Positions 1 to 9,513 are shown, counted from the first letter of the stretch. The stretch is DNA of 64,000 nucleotides from Methanobacterium_B sp963825335 (GCA_963825335.1 CAWGSP010000001.1:1054001-1118000); one strand, 5' to 3'. The notes: generated by a model not told the origin, from the sequence alone. Translations and numbers: made by a program.

Positions 1-1190
1 GGTTCGCCTGCGGGTAGATCAACTGCACATGAATAAGAGTTTGAATGGGTGCTGACAGTAACTTTTGATGGTCTTCTAAAAGGAAACAGACCCTCCATAT
101 CATTACTATGTTCTATTACCACTTTCGATGCTAGGGAGATAATTTCTGGAGATAACTGTTCGTTAAGATTCAAGTGACCATATAAAATACATATCACAGC
201 AGTAACAGGTAAGCTCTGTTTAACAGCTTCGAATGTATGTGGACTATAATCATCGTGTTTTGCTGCTATTTTATATGTTTCGATGTTAATTTTTTCAATA
301 GTTTCGGGTTTTACACCATCTGAAATCATTTGATGGAAAATATTGATCGATGCATCTATTGTGGAGTGCAGATGTCTGCAGGCAGGATATTTTTTGAAAT
401 ATACATCCAGTATATGGTAATGTTGGTTTTCGATGATCTCATTGGTCTTAATCATGTCATGTTCATTCTGATGATGGGAAAATACCATTGAATTTAAAAA
501 TCCTTCTTCTCCGTCAATTATTGATTTGGCCCCTGTCATTCCTTTTTGAGCAAGAAGTGCAGATATAACTCCGGATTGGGCAGCTTTGCCTGCATGCAGA
601 TGTTTGCCCATGGTACCCGAATGATCTGACTCAAGCAAACCTGCCGCCTGGGTACCGGCAAGTCCTAATGCATTTATAGAATTCTTAAAATCTAATTTTA
701 ATGCTTTACATGCTGCGGCTGCAGCTCCAAATGTTCCGCATGTTCCTGTACTGTGGAATCCTTTGTTTCTGTGTTCAGGATTTGATATCAAGCCCATTAA
801 AATTGAGATCTGGTAGCCTGCAACCATTGAACTAATAAATTCCTTGCCATTTTGGTTTTGTGCTTCTGTGAGTGATAGTGCTGCAGGAATTACCGAACAT
901 CCAGGATGTAATTGTGCGAACCTGTGACCGTCGTCCAGATCGAGACTGTGGGCAAAAACTCCATTCACAAATGCAGCTTCAGCAGGACTCGACTGTTTAT
1001 GGCCCAAAATAGTCGAGGCTCCACAATTGTTAACAATACTTAGAGCGGCTTTTCCACTCGTAGTCCTTGACCCCCTGAGTGCTACGCCTAAAAAATCTGT
1101 AAAACAAAGTTTTGCCTTATTAATAACTTCATCTGGAAGATTTTCATAATCTGTACCCAAGATGATATTGGTCAATTTTTCTGTGATCAT
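1..1190 (-). CDS. MmgE/PrpD family protein, C-terminus cut by window edge
   Basis: The reading frame is open from an ATG at 1190 to position 1, so at least 396 codons are present and the C-terminus lies outside the window. The start MITEKLTNIILG, the region FVNGVFAHSLDLDDGHRFAQ and the later LFPFRRPSKVTV segment fit the MmgE/PrpD superfamily, which includes 2-methylcitrate dehydratase and cis-aconitate decarboxylase. The LDLDDGH stretch is the family's active-site region. Methanogens are not known to run the methylcitrate cycle, so the substrate is open. The next gene (tiaS) is on the same strand 55 bp upstream, so co-transcription is possible. Family assignment is firm; reaction unknown. Confidence 0.8.
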   Translation of the reverse strand, partial: MITEKLTNIILGTDYENLPDEVINKAKLCFTDFLGVALRGSRTTSGKAALSIVNNCGASTILGHKQSSPAEAAFVNGVFAHSLDLDDGHRFAQLHPGCSVIPAALSLTEAQNQNGKEFISSMVAGYQISILMGLISNPEHRNKGFHSTGTCGTFGAAAAACKALKLDFKNSINALGLAGTQAAGLLESDHSGTMGKHLHAGKAAQSGVISALLAQKGMTGAKSIIDGEEGFLNSMVFSHHQNEHDMIKTNEIIENQHYHILDVYFKKYPACRHLHSTIDASINIFHQMISDGVKPETIEKINIETYKIAAKHDDYSPHTFEAVKQSLPVTAVICILYGHLNLNEQLSPEIISLASKVVIEHSNDMEGLFPFRRPSKVTVSTHSNSYSCAVDLPAGE

Positions 1191-1245
1191 TTTTGATCCG
1201 TATGTCGTGAATTCGACTTTTTATTTTTGTAATTGAATAAGAAAA

Positions 1246-2532
1246 TTAATCTATTCTTCTAGACGGCTCATTTAATCGATTTCTGATAAAAGGTTTGCTC
1301 AAATGCCTTCTGGCCATTGGTGATGGTTCATAAAAACCTACTTCAATATTTCTTTGGACTGCTACTGCTTCTTTTTTCCCGTCTCTAAGTCTTACCCCAC
1401 AATTAGGGCATTTATAACCCTTATTGGTACCTGCTGATTTCATTCTCTTGCCGCATTCACAGAGTGGGTTTTTTAATGTGTACACAGTTGCAAGATCTAT
1501 TAGTTCAAACTTTTCAAGGTTCAGAGAGCCTTTATCTCCTATTCCTCCACTGACAATTAATTTATCTCCCGATTCGAGTTCTCTCACAAATTCCCTGAAC
1601 TGTTTTGTAGGTTCGTAGGCAGCACATTCTATGTGTCCGGAGCTGTCTTCAAGGGTGAATATGAGATGTCCCCCTTCGATGACCTGGGCCTTATTTTTAA
1701 CAGTTCCATGAGCAGTGTAACATTTGAATTTTTCCATATCTGCTATTCTTTCACATTTTTGAAGATGCATGTCTGTATGCTGATTGGTCAAAAATATGCC
1801 GTACCTTTCGACGGGTTCTAATACATGGACAATATCTTTGGCTTCGATTAAAACTTCTGGATTTTCACCTCTGATGCCGTAAAGCACTGGGCATGGTGTG
1901 TGTGGTTCTATGGCAATGTACTTATGGTCAACATTATCAAATGTTTGTGGGTATGTTTTCCTGTTCATTTCCCTCACTGATTCATGTTCTATTCTTCGTT
2001 CCTTTCCATAGTTTTCAGCTACCCTGTAAGCCAAAAGTTCGTATGTTTTATCTTCCAATGGGCAGCTTATCGCGGCTAATGCTCCAATAATTCCTCTGCC
2101 ATTTTTGAATTTATAAAATTCGGCTCCAACTTTGTTTATAAGATCTTCAGCATCTTTAATCGATACAATATCTCTTATGGCCTTAAATGCAAAATCTTTG
2201 AGTTCATCTATGATCTCTCCGGTGTAGAATACCACTCCTGGATTGGTATTTTCGTATTGAAGCTCTGATAATTCTTGAACATTCTCCAAAACAATTTTTT
2301 TCACGTCATCAATTTCATTTGCACATTTTAATTCCAATTTAAATGATACTGCCCCGTTTCCCCTTGTTTTAAATCTTGCAAAGGGGTTTAGTCGTATAAG
2401 GGACGGATAACCACTAATATCATAACCACAATCTTTAAGTTTGGAGATTATTACACTACTTATATAGGTGGTGCACATTCCATAACTGGAATCAGTATCA
2501 TCAATTCCAATGTATAATAATATATTGTTCAT
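1246..2532 (-). CDS. tiaS: tRNA(Ile2) 2-agmatinylcytidine synthetase TiaS
   Basis: This 428-residue protein starts LLYIGIDDTDSSYGMCTTYI, the signature of the TiaS N-terminal kinase-like domain. An OB-fold region follows around residues 275-340 and a C-terminal zinc ribbon around 350-380 (CECGKRMKS...YKCPNCG). TiaS is known to attach agmatine to C34 of archaeal tRNA-Ile(CAU) using ATP, so that the codon AUA is read as isoleucine. Length and domain order match the family. The start ATG has a GGTGA ribosome binding site 5 bases upstream, inside a palindrome shared with the divergent gene. The gene is expected to be essential. Confidence 0.93.
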   Translation of the reverse strand: MNNILLYIGIDDTDSSYGMCTTYISSVIISKLKDCGYDISGYPSLIRLNPFARFKTRGNGAVSFKLELKCANEIDDVKKIVLENVQELSELQYENTNPGVVFYTGEIIDELKDFAFKAIRDIVSIKDAEDLINKVGAEFYKFKNGRGIIGALAAISCPLEDKTYELLAYRVAENYGKERRIEHESVREMNRKTYPQTFDNVDHKYIAIEPHTPCPVLYGIRGENPEVLIEAKDIVHVLEPVERYGIFLTNQHTDMHLQKCERIADMEKFKCYTAHGTVKNKAQVIEGGHLIFTLEDSSGHIECAAYEPTKQFREFVRELESGDKLIVSGGIGDKGSLNLEKFELIDLATVYTLKNPLCECGKRMKSAGTNKGYKCPNCGVRLRDGKKEAVAVQRNIEVGFYEPSPMARRHLSKPFIRNRLNEPSRRID

Positions 2533-2553
2533 ATTTTTTCACCGGTGATTTAA
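2533..2553. promoter_or_regulatory. Palindromic shared ribosome binding site between divergent genes
   Basis: Only 21 bp separate the start codons of tiaS (minus) and the HTH regulator (plus). The centre is the perfect palindrome TCACCGGTGA, which reads GGTGA on both strands and lies at ribosome-binding distance from both ATGs. No room is left for a TATA box between the genes, so each promoter must lie inside the opposite coding sequence and the two mRNAs should overlap at their 5' ends. Confidence 0.7.
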
Positions 2554-3543
2554 ATGCAGAAAGCAAACATTCCTGCTCAAAGGGATCATGTCCTTGTTGA
2601 GATAAATGATCTTCTATCCAATCATGGTTTTGAAACTTCTAATATATATGATAGGAGTTGTTTTGACATGGTGGCACGGAAGGAACTGGAACTCTTACTG
2701 CTCAAGATACTCATCAATGTCGACGGGTTCACAGGTAATCAGGCAGAGGAAATTAAAAAAGTTGCAAGAACATTTTTGGCATCTCCAATCGTAGTTGGAA
2801 TTAAATCTAAAAATGAATATTTAGAAGAAGACGTTGTATATGAAAGACATGGAATACCAGTAATAGCTAAAGAAACCCTCAGAAATATGGTTGTGGACGA
2901 TGTACATCCTGAAATATTTGCAGATAGAGGTGGATACTACGTACAAATGGATGGGGCGATCATAAAACAGGTTCGAGAAACACAAAACATCTCAAGAAAG
3001 GATTTAGCCGACAAAGCCCATGTTTCAAGAGAAACTATTTATAAATATGAACGGGGAATGGTCAGAGCTTTCCCAGAAACTGCAATGATGCTCGAAAGCA
3101 TATTAAACATGAGAATAACACTGTCAGTTAATCTGTTCCAAGTACCAGAACAGAAGGATAATACTGGAATTTCCAATGCTGTTGCCAACAAGCAAATTAA
3201 AGGCGATGATCAATCAAACCTCACAAATCTTGGTTTTGGGGTAATATCAACCACGAGGACGCCATTTGATGCACTTGCTAAACAGGATTCTGGAAAAAAA
3301 GATGAAAATACTATCATAACCAATTTAGAAAAGAATAGAAATCAGCAAGCATTAAAGAAAATGGCTGTTAATGTTAAGGACCTCTCGAGCATAACTGGAT
3401 CAGATGCAGTGTTTTTATTAGAAAGTAAAAAATCTATCAAATGTATAGAGGGGATACCTGTGATCCACAACTCGGAGATAAAGGAAATGGAAAACTCGAA
3501 AGAGTTTTTAAGAGTTGTAAGAGAACGCAGAGAATGCAACTGA
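2554..3543 (+). CDS. Archaeal HTH-type transcriptional regulator, UPF0095-like
   Basis: This 329-residue protein has an N-terminal domain of ~125 residues, then a Cro/C1-type helix-turn-helix around residues 135-190 (IKQVRETQNISRKDLADKAH, then VSRETIYKYERG), and a C-terminal region with a charged linker. The layout matches the putative HTH-type transcriptional regulatory proteins conserved in methanogens. The gene diverges from tiaS, so it may regulate itself or its neighbour, but its targets are unknown. The ribosome binding site GGTGA sits 4 bases before the ATG. A mostly noncoding stretch follows. Confidence 0.82.
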   Translation: MQKANIPAQRDHVLVEINDLLSNHGFETSNIYDRSCFDMVARKELELLLLKILINVDGFTGNQAEEIKKVARTFLASPIVVGIKSKNEYLEEDVVYERHGIPVIAKETLRNMVVDDVHPEIFADRGGYYVQMDGAIIKQVRETQNISRKDLADKAHVSRETIYKYERGMVRAFPETAMMLESILNMRITLSVNLFQVPEQKDNTGISNAVANKQIKGDDQSNLTNLGFGVISTTRTPFDALAKQDSGKKDENTIITNLEKNRNQQALKKMAVNVKDLSSITGSDAVFLLESKKSIKCIEGIPVIHNSEIKEMENSKEFLRVVRERRECN

Positions 3544-3783
3544 TCATTAAGTTCCAATCAATAAAATTACTAATTTTAAACAATAAATAATATATTTGGT
3601 TTAAACTGGTTAGCTATCTTAATCTTTGGATAAATCAACGAATTGATAGAGATATAAAATTGGCTATACCAGTTCAAATTTAAACCAATTTGATATTCGA
3701 TTTATGGTGAGTTTAAAAAAAAAATAGAAAATAAGATAATTCAACTAATTAAAAAAACTGTTTATCAAAAATAAATATCGATA

Positions 3784-3891
3784 TTAATGTGGTTCTACTT
3801 CTCCTAAGAACCATAATACTAGTGCTGTTTCTCCACCTAATACTATTGCAACTCCAATTATTGCATAAACAAGAAATAAATAATTAAACAT
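3784..3891 (-). CDS. Small 35-residue membrane protein
   Basis: A short reading frame encodes MFNYLFLVYAIIGVAIVLGG followed by ETALVLWFLGEVEPH. One hydrophobic helix spans nearly the whole peptide, with an acidic tail. A strong ribosome binding site (AAAGGAGG) lies upstream of the chosen ATG; an in-frame ATG eight codons earlier would place that site inside the gene, so I prefer the shorter form. It stands alone in an intergenic region on the same strand as the phosphodiesterase gene. No family is recognised. It could be a membrane-complex accessory peptide. The coding call rests on the ribosome binding site and the clean amphipathic composition. Confidence 0.55.
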   Translation of the reverse strand: MFNYLFLVYAIIGVAIVLGGETALVLWFLGEVEPH

Positions 3892-4248
3892 ATTTTTCAC
3901 TTCCTCCTTTACCATTAGTTTATTCATCACAAATCCCAATCAAACATAAATAATTGTAATATTATCCGAATCATGCTATTAATTTTACTATAATTATAGT
4001 GAATTAATCGGTTTATAAACCTTTCTTTCGAGTCTGAAAATATGAAGAAATACACTTCAATTTAAACTTATAATTTACTATTATTTATTCAATGTTATTA
4101 AATATTATGAAATAAATTTTTAGTTGAATGTTAGCTGTACAACTGATATACATCCATTTTACCACTTGATGAATCGTGCTTCATCCATAAATTGGCTTTT
4201 ATACCAAATATCATGTAACACCAGATTATCTCAATAATATCGAATCGA
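3892..4248. other. AT-rich intergenic region without a gene
   Basis: The stretch is AT-rich with several TATA-like runs (for example near 4065-4115) and no convincing reading frame. It should hold the promoter of the 35-residue membrane protein and the 3' end of the phosphodiesterase transcript. No structured RNA is recognised. Confidence 0.5.
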
Positions 4249-6369
4249 TCATTTAACTAGATCGTTTAGGTGAGACTTGAGTACTTTGTGGAGGTTTTCA
4301 GCACCAACTATCTGTTCATTATCCAGATCCCATTCTGATGGATACATCATGAATGGGAAGGATTGATCACCACCCAACCCCCCGTGACTACCCACTAACT
4401 CTTCGAAGGCGGCTACTTCGTCCCTTTCTGGGTCGTAGAAACTGTTTACAAGTATATCTGGTACATATTTGAAACTGTCTGTTCTTAAGAGATGTTTAGC
4501 AGCGTTGGGTCCGAAGTTTGTAAGGGGATTTTTCCCTTCGATAACATCTGTATCAAGATAATATACGCCCTCATTCCCTATCACAATCGGTCCTAACTCT
4601 TCTGAGTTAACCATTATGAATCCTATTCCTTCGTGTTTCACTATACCTGGTATCAGATCTGGGAAGAGTTCCTTGATCTCTTCGTAGGATAAACGATGCT
4701 CCCACATGGTGAAATATATTAACCCCAAATTTCCAGATGCTAACACTATCACCTCAGCATCCGATGGTGATCTAATTTCAGGTTTATCAATGGTATAATT
4801 TTGGATATAATCGAATAAACCACCCTTGGATGGTGTTTCGGTGATGATTTTACGTTTTTTCATGTTTTTCAATGTATCAGAAACCAGTTCCTTACTCCTT
4901 CCAACAGTTTTATCCTTTTTATCCCTGATGTACATTTTTCCGGTGTCAATGGGTGCTGTGATAACTTGGCTAAAATGGTCTTCGTTGGATGAGAGTTGAC
5001 TGTATATTTTAAGCTCATCAGGGATTAGATAACGAACTAGATCTTCCAGTGTGATATTGTAGCGCTGTTTAAACGTGGCTCCATTGGTTTGGCCGTGGTC
5101 AGATTGTACAACAAATTGATACTTTTTAGGAGAATATTTTACAGATGTTTCCAGGCGAGAAAATTGTTTATCCAAACTTTTAAGCGCTTTAAATGAATCG
5201 TTATCACGCACACCAGAATGATGTGCTATTTCATCGTACCCTAGATATGTTACGTATGCAACATCTGTCTTGCCGGAAATAATATCTCCAATCAGGGTGT
5301 ATGTTGTTACTTCTCTTAGAAAGACATTTGCACCTGCTCTTATGAATGGGTACAACCATCCTCGATGTATTCTTGGGTTGATATTTTTTATCCAGTGCCT
5401 GAATTGTGATACCAGATCCATGAGTGCATCGGCGAAAAACAGGATTATTATTCTTCCAAAGCTCGATGGACTTGAGTACAGGTAATACCATGCACTGCTG
5501 TAAAAACGCTTGAGGTTTTTGAGATGACTGTAAGTGAAAATGATATCATTTGCATCGCCTGAAAATAGGTTGGCTCTACTTGCACCATGCAGGGCGAGTA
5601 ATCCCTTACCATCTGATATTCTTTTTTCTATCAAAGGTGCATCTGAAAGACCGGTTGAAACCATTACTTTGTTTTCATTATCCTTTTCAACCCATCTAAA
5701 AGCCGGTATATTCATATTATTCCCGTGCAGTATACCTGCCTGACTTGCACCAGTTTGGCTGGATAAATCAGTTTCCCATCCAATCAACCTGTGACTGTCC
5801 TCTTCGATCCACCTTGCAAGTGTGGGCATGTAACCGCTATCCATGGCTTCTTTCAAGACATTCTTGGACAGTCCATCTATCTCAAGAATCATGACACCGG
5901 GTTTATTGGGATGGTTAATGTCTTGCTTTTTTATGTTTCTTTGGAATACAAGACGGTAATACGATGCATCATCATCGATGGTTATTATTGCTGCGAGCAT
6001 GGTTGTTATCAATGCCATACCTATGGGGGTTAGGATCAAAGCCCAACCTTCTATGCTTATACCTGACACAAAGTTGCTCACAAACCATATCATCAGGCCG
6101 TTTAAAAGAAGTGCTCCAACACCAATGGTATAAACAAGGAATGGTAAGAATATTCTCGAAAGGATGGGCCAGAAAATCAAATTCAATAAACCAATGATGG
6201 TTACCACAACAACAGCTGTTTGCCAGCTGTTAATTGTCAAACCAACAGATAGATTAGCGATCAATATGAATCCTAATACTTCACCGATCCATAGGATGAT
6301 TGTACGGCCTATATATGTGAAGTAACTATGTTTTTTTGATGGTTCAACATTTTTTTCCAAGTTCAACAC
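4249..6369 (-). CDS. Holin-like membrane domain fused to alkaline-phosphatase-type phosphodiesterase
   Basis: The 706-residue protein has four predicted membrane helices in its first ~135 residues, resembling the phage-holin 4_2 superfamily. A long alkaline phosphatase/nucleotide pyrophosphatase superfamily domain follows. Metal-site motifs are visible: PGVMILEIDGLSKNVLKEAM (~157-176, metal-binding D), the nucleophile region SSQTGASQAG (~205), YLGYDEIAHHSGV (~377) and QSDHGQTNG (~418). The catalytic domain probably hydrolyses phosphodiester or phosphonate bonds at the membrane surface. The gene is monocistronic by spacing. The substrate is unknown; a lipid, polyprenyl-phosphate or nucleotide substrate is possible. 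The same fusion occurs in other Methanobacterium-type genomes as far as I recall. Confidence 0.78.
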   Translation of the reverse strand: MLNLEKNVEPSKKHSYFTYIGRTIILWIGEVLGFILIANLSVGLTINSWQTAVVVVTIIGLLNLIFWPILSRIFLPFLVYTIGVGALLLNGLMIWFVSNFVSGISIEGWALILTPIGMALITTMLAAIITIDDDASYYRLVFQRNIKKQDINHPNKPGVMILEIDGLSKNVLKEAMDSGYMPTLARWIEEDSHRLIGWETDLSSQTGASQAGILHGNNMNIPAFRWVEKDNENKVMVSTGLSDAPLIEKRISDGKGLLALHGASRANLFSGDANDIIFTYSHLKNLKRFYSSAWYYLYSSPSSFGRIIILFFADALMDLVSQFRHWIKNINPRIHRGWLYPFIRAGANVFLREVTTYTLIGDIISGKTDVAYVTYLGYDEIAHHSGVRDNDSFKALKSLDKQFSRLETSVKYSPKKYQFVVQSDHGQTNGATFKQRYNITLEDLVRYLIPDELKIYSQLSSNEDHFSQVITAPIDTGKMYIRDKKDKTVGRSKELVSDTLKNMKKRKIITETPSKGGLFDYIQNYTIDKPEIRSPSDAEVIVLASGNLGLIYFTMWEHRLSYEEIKELFPDLIPGIVKHEGIGFIMVNSEELGPIVIGNEGVYYLDTDVIEGKNPLTNFGPNAAKHLLRTDSFKYVPDILVNSFYDPERDEVAAFEELVGSHGGLGGDQSFPFMMYPSEWDLDNEQIVGAENLHKVLKSHLNDLVK

Positions 6370-6498
6370 CTTGGTACTGAAATATATTAATTAACCGAAT
6401 TTGACGGGCTGATTTAGTCTTAAGAAATATTTATAATCGATAATAATTAAAAAAATGATATTCTAAGTTGAATAAATGCTTAAAATTTTCATTAACTT

Positions 6499-7251
6499 TC
6501 ATTCCTTGGAGTCCAGGATACCGAAGGTTTGATCGGCTTCATCTTCTGAGGCAATTCCAATGGCAATAACATGGGCATAATCCAGTGTTTTGATGTAGTC
6601 AAAAGCTTCTGCTGGTTGTAATATCCCTGCTGCGAGCACTTTCTTGACAATTATGGACTTATTAATCTTTTTTATCATTTCACTAAATTCATGACGTTCT
6701 TGAGGTCCGTAAACGTCACAGTCCATCAGATATCCTAATTTATTGACAGGTATCATGTAAATGGTAAACAAGTCTAAAATTGGAGATTCCAATAGTTTTT
6801 GTGTTGTCTTGAAAGGCATGTGTGTTGCAAGTCCTGGTATTGCTCCGCTGTCTTCGATGATTTGAAGTTGAGCACCAATGAAATCCCAGTCATTTTTATC
6901 CGTAGTTGCTCCATGGAGAATCATTGAACTGGCTTCGAGATCGGTTAAAATTCTGATGTCATTTTCTTCGTTATCTGTTCTTACAGTACCAATTATTTTC
7001 ATGTCCAAACCAAGTTCGACAGCTTCTTTAAGTGCATTGACGACAGGGGGGTATGGTATAACTTGAATTCCTCGAACACCCATATCATAGGATTTTTTTA
7101 TGATTTTAAGGATATTATCTGGATTACTGTAAAGGTCCAGATGGTAAAGTCTTGCTCTGTGTCCAAATTGTGGGGCCGCTGTAAATGGTGAGGTTCCAAG
7201 CAGTGTTCTTGGAATCTCCTTATTAGAAATATCTATGGAACCATCGAACAT
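6499..7251 (-). CDS. Uncharacterised archaeal protein, TIM-barrel-like
   Basis: The 250-residue protein begins MFDGSIDISNKEIPRTLLGT and has alternating hydrophobic strands and helices (GIQVIPYPPVV, DMKIIGTV, SMILHGATTD, GLATHMPF, LFTIYMIPV, VIAIGIAS), the rhythm of a (beta/alpha)8 barrel. I do not recognise a specific enzyme family; an aldolase-like or amidohydrolase-like fold is possible. Its ATG overlaps the stop of the upstream YbjQ-family gene by one base (TAATG), so the two are translationally coupled and probably work in one pathway. Confidence 0.65.
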   Translation of the reverse strand: MFDGSIDISNKEIPRTLLGTSPFTAAPQFGHRARLYHLDLYSNPDNILKIIKKSYDMGVRGIQVIPYPPVVNALKEAVELGLDMKIIGTVRTDNEENDIRILTDLEASSMILHGATTDKNDWDFIGAQLQIIEDSGAIPGLATHMPFKTTQKLLESPILDLFTIYMIPVNKLGYLMDCDVYGPQERHEFSEMIKKINKSIIVKKVLAAGILQPAEAFDYIKTLDYAHVIAIGIASEDEADQTFGILDSKE

Positions 7252-7595
7252 TATTGCTCCACAGGCTGTGCAACTACAGCAGTTCCATAGGCTAGAATCT
7301 CCTGCATTATGTCTGAGATAGCATCAGAATCGAAACGTGCACTTATTATTGCATTAGCGCCCATTTCCTGTGCATGCTCTATACATCTTTCAAGAGCTTC
7401 GTTCCTTGATTGTTGCATCATTTGTACGTATTCCTTTATCTCCCCACCAAACATTGAACGCAATCCTGCACCAATCTGTCCCCCAACACCCCTACTTCGT
7501 ACAGTAAGTCCGTATACAAATCCTTTTGTCTCGACAATTTCGTATCCCGGAACATAATTTGAACTCACAATTATAAATTCGTCTACAGAAACCAT
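7251..7595 (-). CDS. YbjQ/UPF0145 family protein
   Basis: The 114-residue protein reads MVSVDEFIIVSSNYVPGYEI and later GQIGAGLRSMFGGEIKEYVQ, MGANAIISARFD and AYGTAVVAQPV. These are hallmarks of the YbjQ (UPF0145, putative heavy-metal-binding) family, which forms small oligomeric beta-alpha proteins of unclear function. It is the first gene of a two-gene unit with the TIM-barrel-like gene. An upstream ribosome binding site (GGAGGTG) supports the ATG at 7595. Confidence 0.85.
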   Translation of the reverse strand: MVSVDEFIIVSSNYVPGYEIVETKGFVYGLTVRSRGVGGQIGAGLRSMFGGEIKEYVQMMQQSRNEALERCIEHAQEMGANAIISARFDSDAISDIMQEILAYGTAVVAQPVEQ

Positions 7596-7907
7596 GCTTT
7601 ACACCTCCAGTTATTCTTTAATTTAGATGTTTATGTATTATATACTAGAATAGTTTTTATATGATGTTAAGTATTCTTATATAAGTCTATTCACTTGTTT
7701 TTTTATTGAGATAACTTATATAATATATAAAATTATTAATAAAATTACGTGCATTAAAAAAAATATTAATTCGGTAAACAAACTTTTATCTTCAAGAATA
7801 GAATTATTATTTCTTATGAAGGCATATAGTATAATGTTTAGGAAAATTTTGTACTCATTTCCACTTCTTATAATATAATACAGGGTAAAAATTGGAGCTG
7901 GTAAAAG
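7596..7907. promoter_or_regulatory. Divergent intergenic region between ybjQ-like gene and serA
   Basis: The 312-bp stretch lies between two divergent genes and is very AT-rich. TATA-like sequences occur on the plus strand near 7867-7880 (TTATAATATAATAC), about 35-45 bp before the serA start, and on the minus strand near 7630-7665. No convincing gene is seen; a 73-codon minus-strand frame here runs into serA and lacks coding character. Confidence 0.5.
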
Positions 7908-9485
7908 ATGGTTAAAAAGGTACTTGTCGCTGATCAAATAAACGAAAAAGGAATAAATGATCTTAAGGATGTTGCAGAAGTTGTTACAGATTTTGCAATA
8001 ACAAAAGAAGAACTTTTGAAAGTTATTAAGGATTTTGACGCAATAATAGTTAGAAGCAGAACTAAAGTAACACGTGAAATAATAGAAGCTTCTGAGAACT
8101 TGAAAATAATTGCAAGGGCTGGTGTTGGTGTCGATAACGTTGACATTCAGGCAGCAACCGAACGTGGAATAATGGTAATAAATTCACCTGAATCTACTTC
8201 GATAACTGTTGCAGAACACACAATGGGCTTAATATTATCACTCACAAGGAAAATCGCAATAGCAGACAGTTCTGTGAAACAAGGAAAATGGGATAAGAGT
8301 AGGTTCATGGGCATAGAACTCAACTCCAAAACTCTCGGTGTTATTGGAATGGGAAGGATAGGAAGTCAAGTTGTTACCCGTTCAAAAGCATTTGGAATGA
8401 ATACATTAGTATATGATCCGTATATAACGGATAAAACGGCTTCAGAGTTAGGTGTAACAGTTGTAGATTTTGAAACTCTCATAAAAAACTCCGATGTCAT
8501 GACCATACATGTGCCGTTAACACCCGAAACCAAACACCTCATAGCCAAACCACAGTTTGAGATGATGAAAGAAAATGCTTTCATAGTCAACTGTGCACGT
8601 GGAGGAATTATCAACGAGGATGATCTATATGAAGCACTTTCAACGGGTAAAATAAGGGGGGCTGGGCTCGATGTTTTTGAAAAAGAACCCCCAGAAAGTA
8701 GTCCCTTATTAGATCTGGATAATGTGGTATTAACACCACACATAGCCGCATCAACATCCGAAGCTCAACGTGATGCTGCCATAATTGTGGCTAACGAAAT
8801 TAAAAAGGTCTTTAATGGACAGTCACCCAAGAATGTAATAAACATGCCTGTGCTGGACCCAGAAACATTCAACCAGATAAAACCCTACTTCGAACTCATA
8901 GAAAAAATTGGAAAGTTCATGATCCAGACTGCCAGGGGTAACATCGATGAAATAGATATGACCTACTGTGGAGAACTTTCTGAATTCCCTAAACATGACA
9001 TATTAACCCGAATGATCCTGCAAGAAGTGTTAAACCCTATACTCACCGAACCTGTTAATTTAGTTAATGCAACAACAGTTGCTGAGAATAGGGGTATAAT
9101 AGTGACAGAAGGAAAAAGATGTGATGCTAAAGGTTATAAAAGCCTCATAAAAGTTAGCATGAAATCTGAGGGTTCTGATGTGAGTGTAGAGGGTATATAT
9201 ACCAAACATCCTAAGATCGTCATGATCAACGGTTACAAAGTTGATGTAGAAACCGAGGGAACAATGGTCATAGTAAAATACAGTGATAAACCCGGAATAA
9301 TCGGGGCTATAGGTACAAAAATCGGCGAGCATGGCATAAACATTGCTAAAATGCAGGTGGGACGAAAAGAATTGGGTGGAGAAGCAGTTATGGTTCTTAA
9401 AGTCGATCAGAATGTTTCGGAATTAGTTATATCGGATATAAAAAAGATTGAAGAGGTCCATGAGGCTGTAGCTGTAAACCTTTAA
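7908..9485 (+). CDS. serA: D-3-phosphoglycerate dehydrogenase
   Basis: The 525-residue protein is the long form of SerA. It has an N-terminal substrate domain, a Rossmann NAD-binding motif GVIGMGRIGSQV (~144-155), catalytic signatures NCARGGIINEDDL (~228-240) and TPHIAAST (~281-288, active His), an intervening domain, and a C-terminal ACT domain (~452-525: VKYSDKPGIIGAIGTKIGEH). It oxidises 3-phosphoglycerate to 3-phosphohydroxypyruvate, the first step of serine synthesis, and the ACT domain usually senses serine. A GAGCTGG-type ribosome binding site precedes the ATG. The gene stands alone, convergent with the JAMM gene downstream. Confidence 0.96.
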   Translation: MVKKVLVADQINEKGINDLKDVAEVVTDFAITKEELLKVIKDFDAIIVRSRTKVTREIIEASENLKIIARAGVGVDNVDIQAATERGIMVINSPESTSITVAEHTMGLILSLTRKIAIADSSVKQGKWDKSRFMGIELNSKTLGVIGMGRIGSQVVTRSKAFGMNTLVYDPYITDKTASELGVTVVDFETLIKNSDVMTIHVPLTPETKHLIAKPQFEMMKENAFIVNCARGGIINEDDLYEALSTGKIRGAGLDVFEKEPPESSPLLDLDNVVLTPHIAASTSEAQRDAAIIVANEIKKVFNGQSPKNVINMPVLDPETFNQIKPYFELIEKIGKFMIQTARGNIDEIDMTYCGELSEFPKHDILTRMILQEVLNPILTEPVNLVNATTVAENRGIIVTEGKRCDAKGYKSLIKVSMKSEGSDVSVEGIYTKHPKIVMINGYKVDVETEGTMVIVKYSDKPGIIGAIGTKIGEHGINIAKMQVGRKELGGEAVMVLKVDQNVSELVISDIKKIEEVHEAVAVNL

Positions 9486-9513
9486 TTAAGTAAATATTTC
9501 AATATTTTTTTAT

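Noticed and set aside
7716..7937. 73-codon minus-strand frame overlapping the serA start
   Set aside because: It lies over the serA promoter and N-terminus, and shows no family features.
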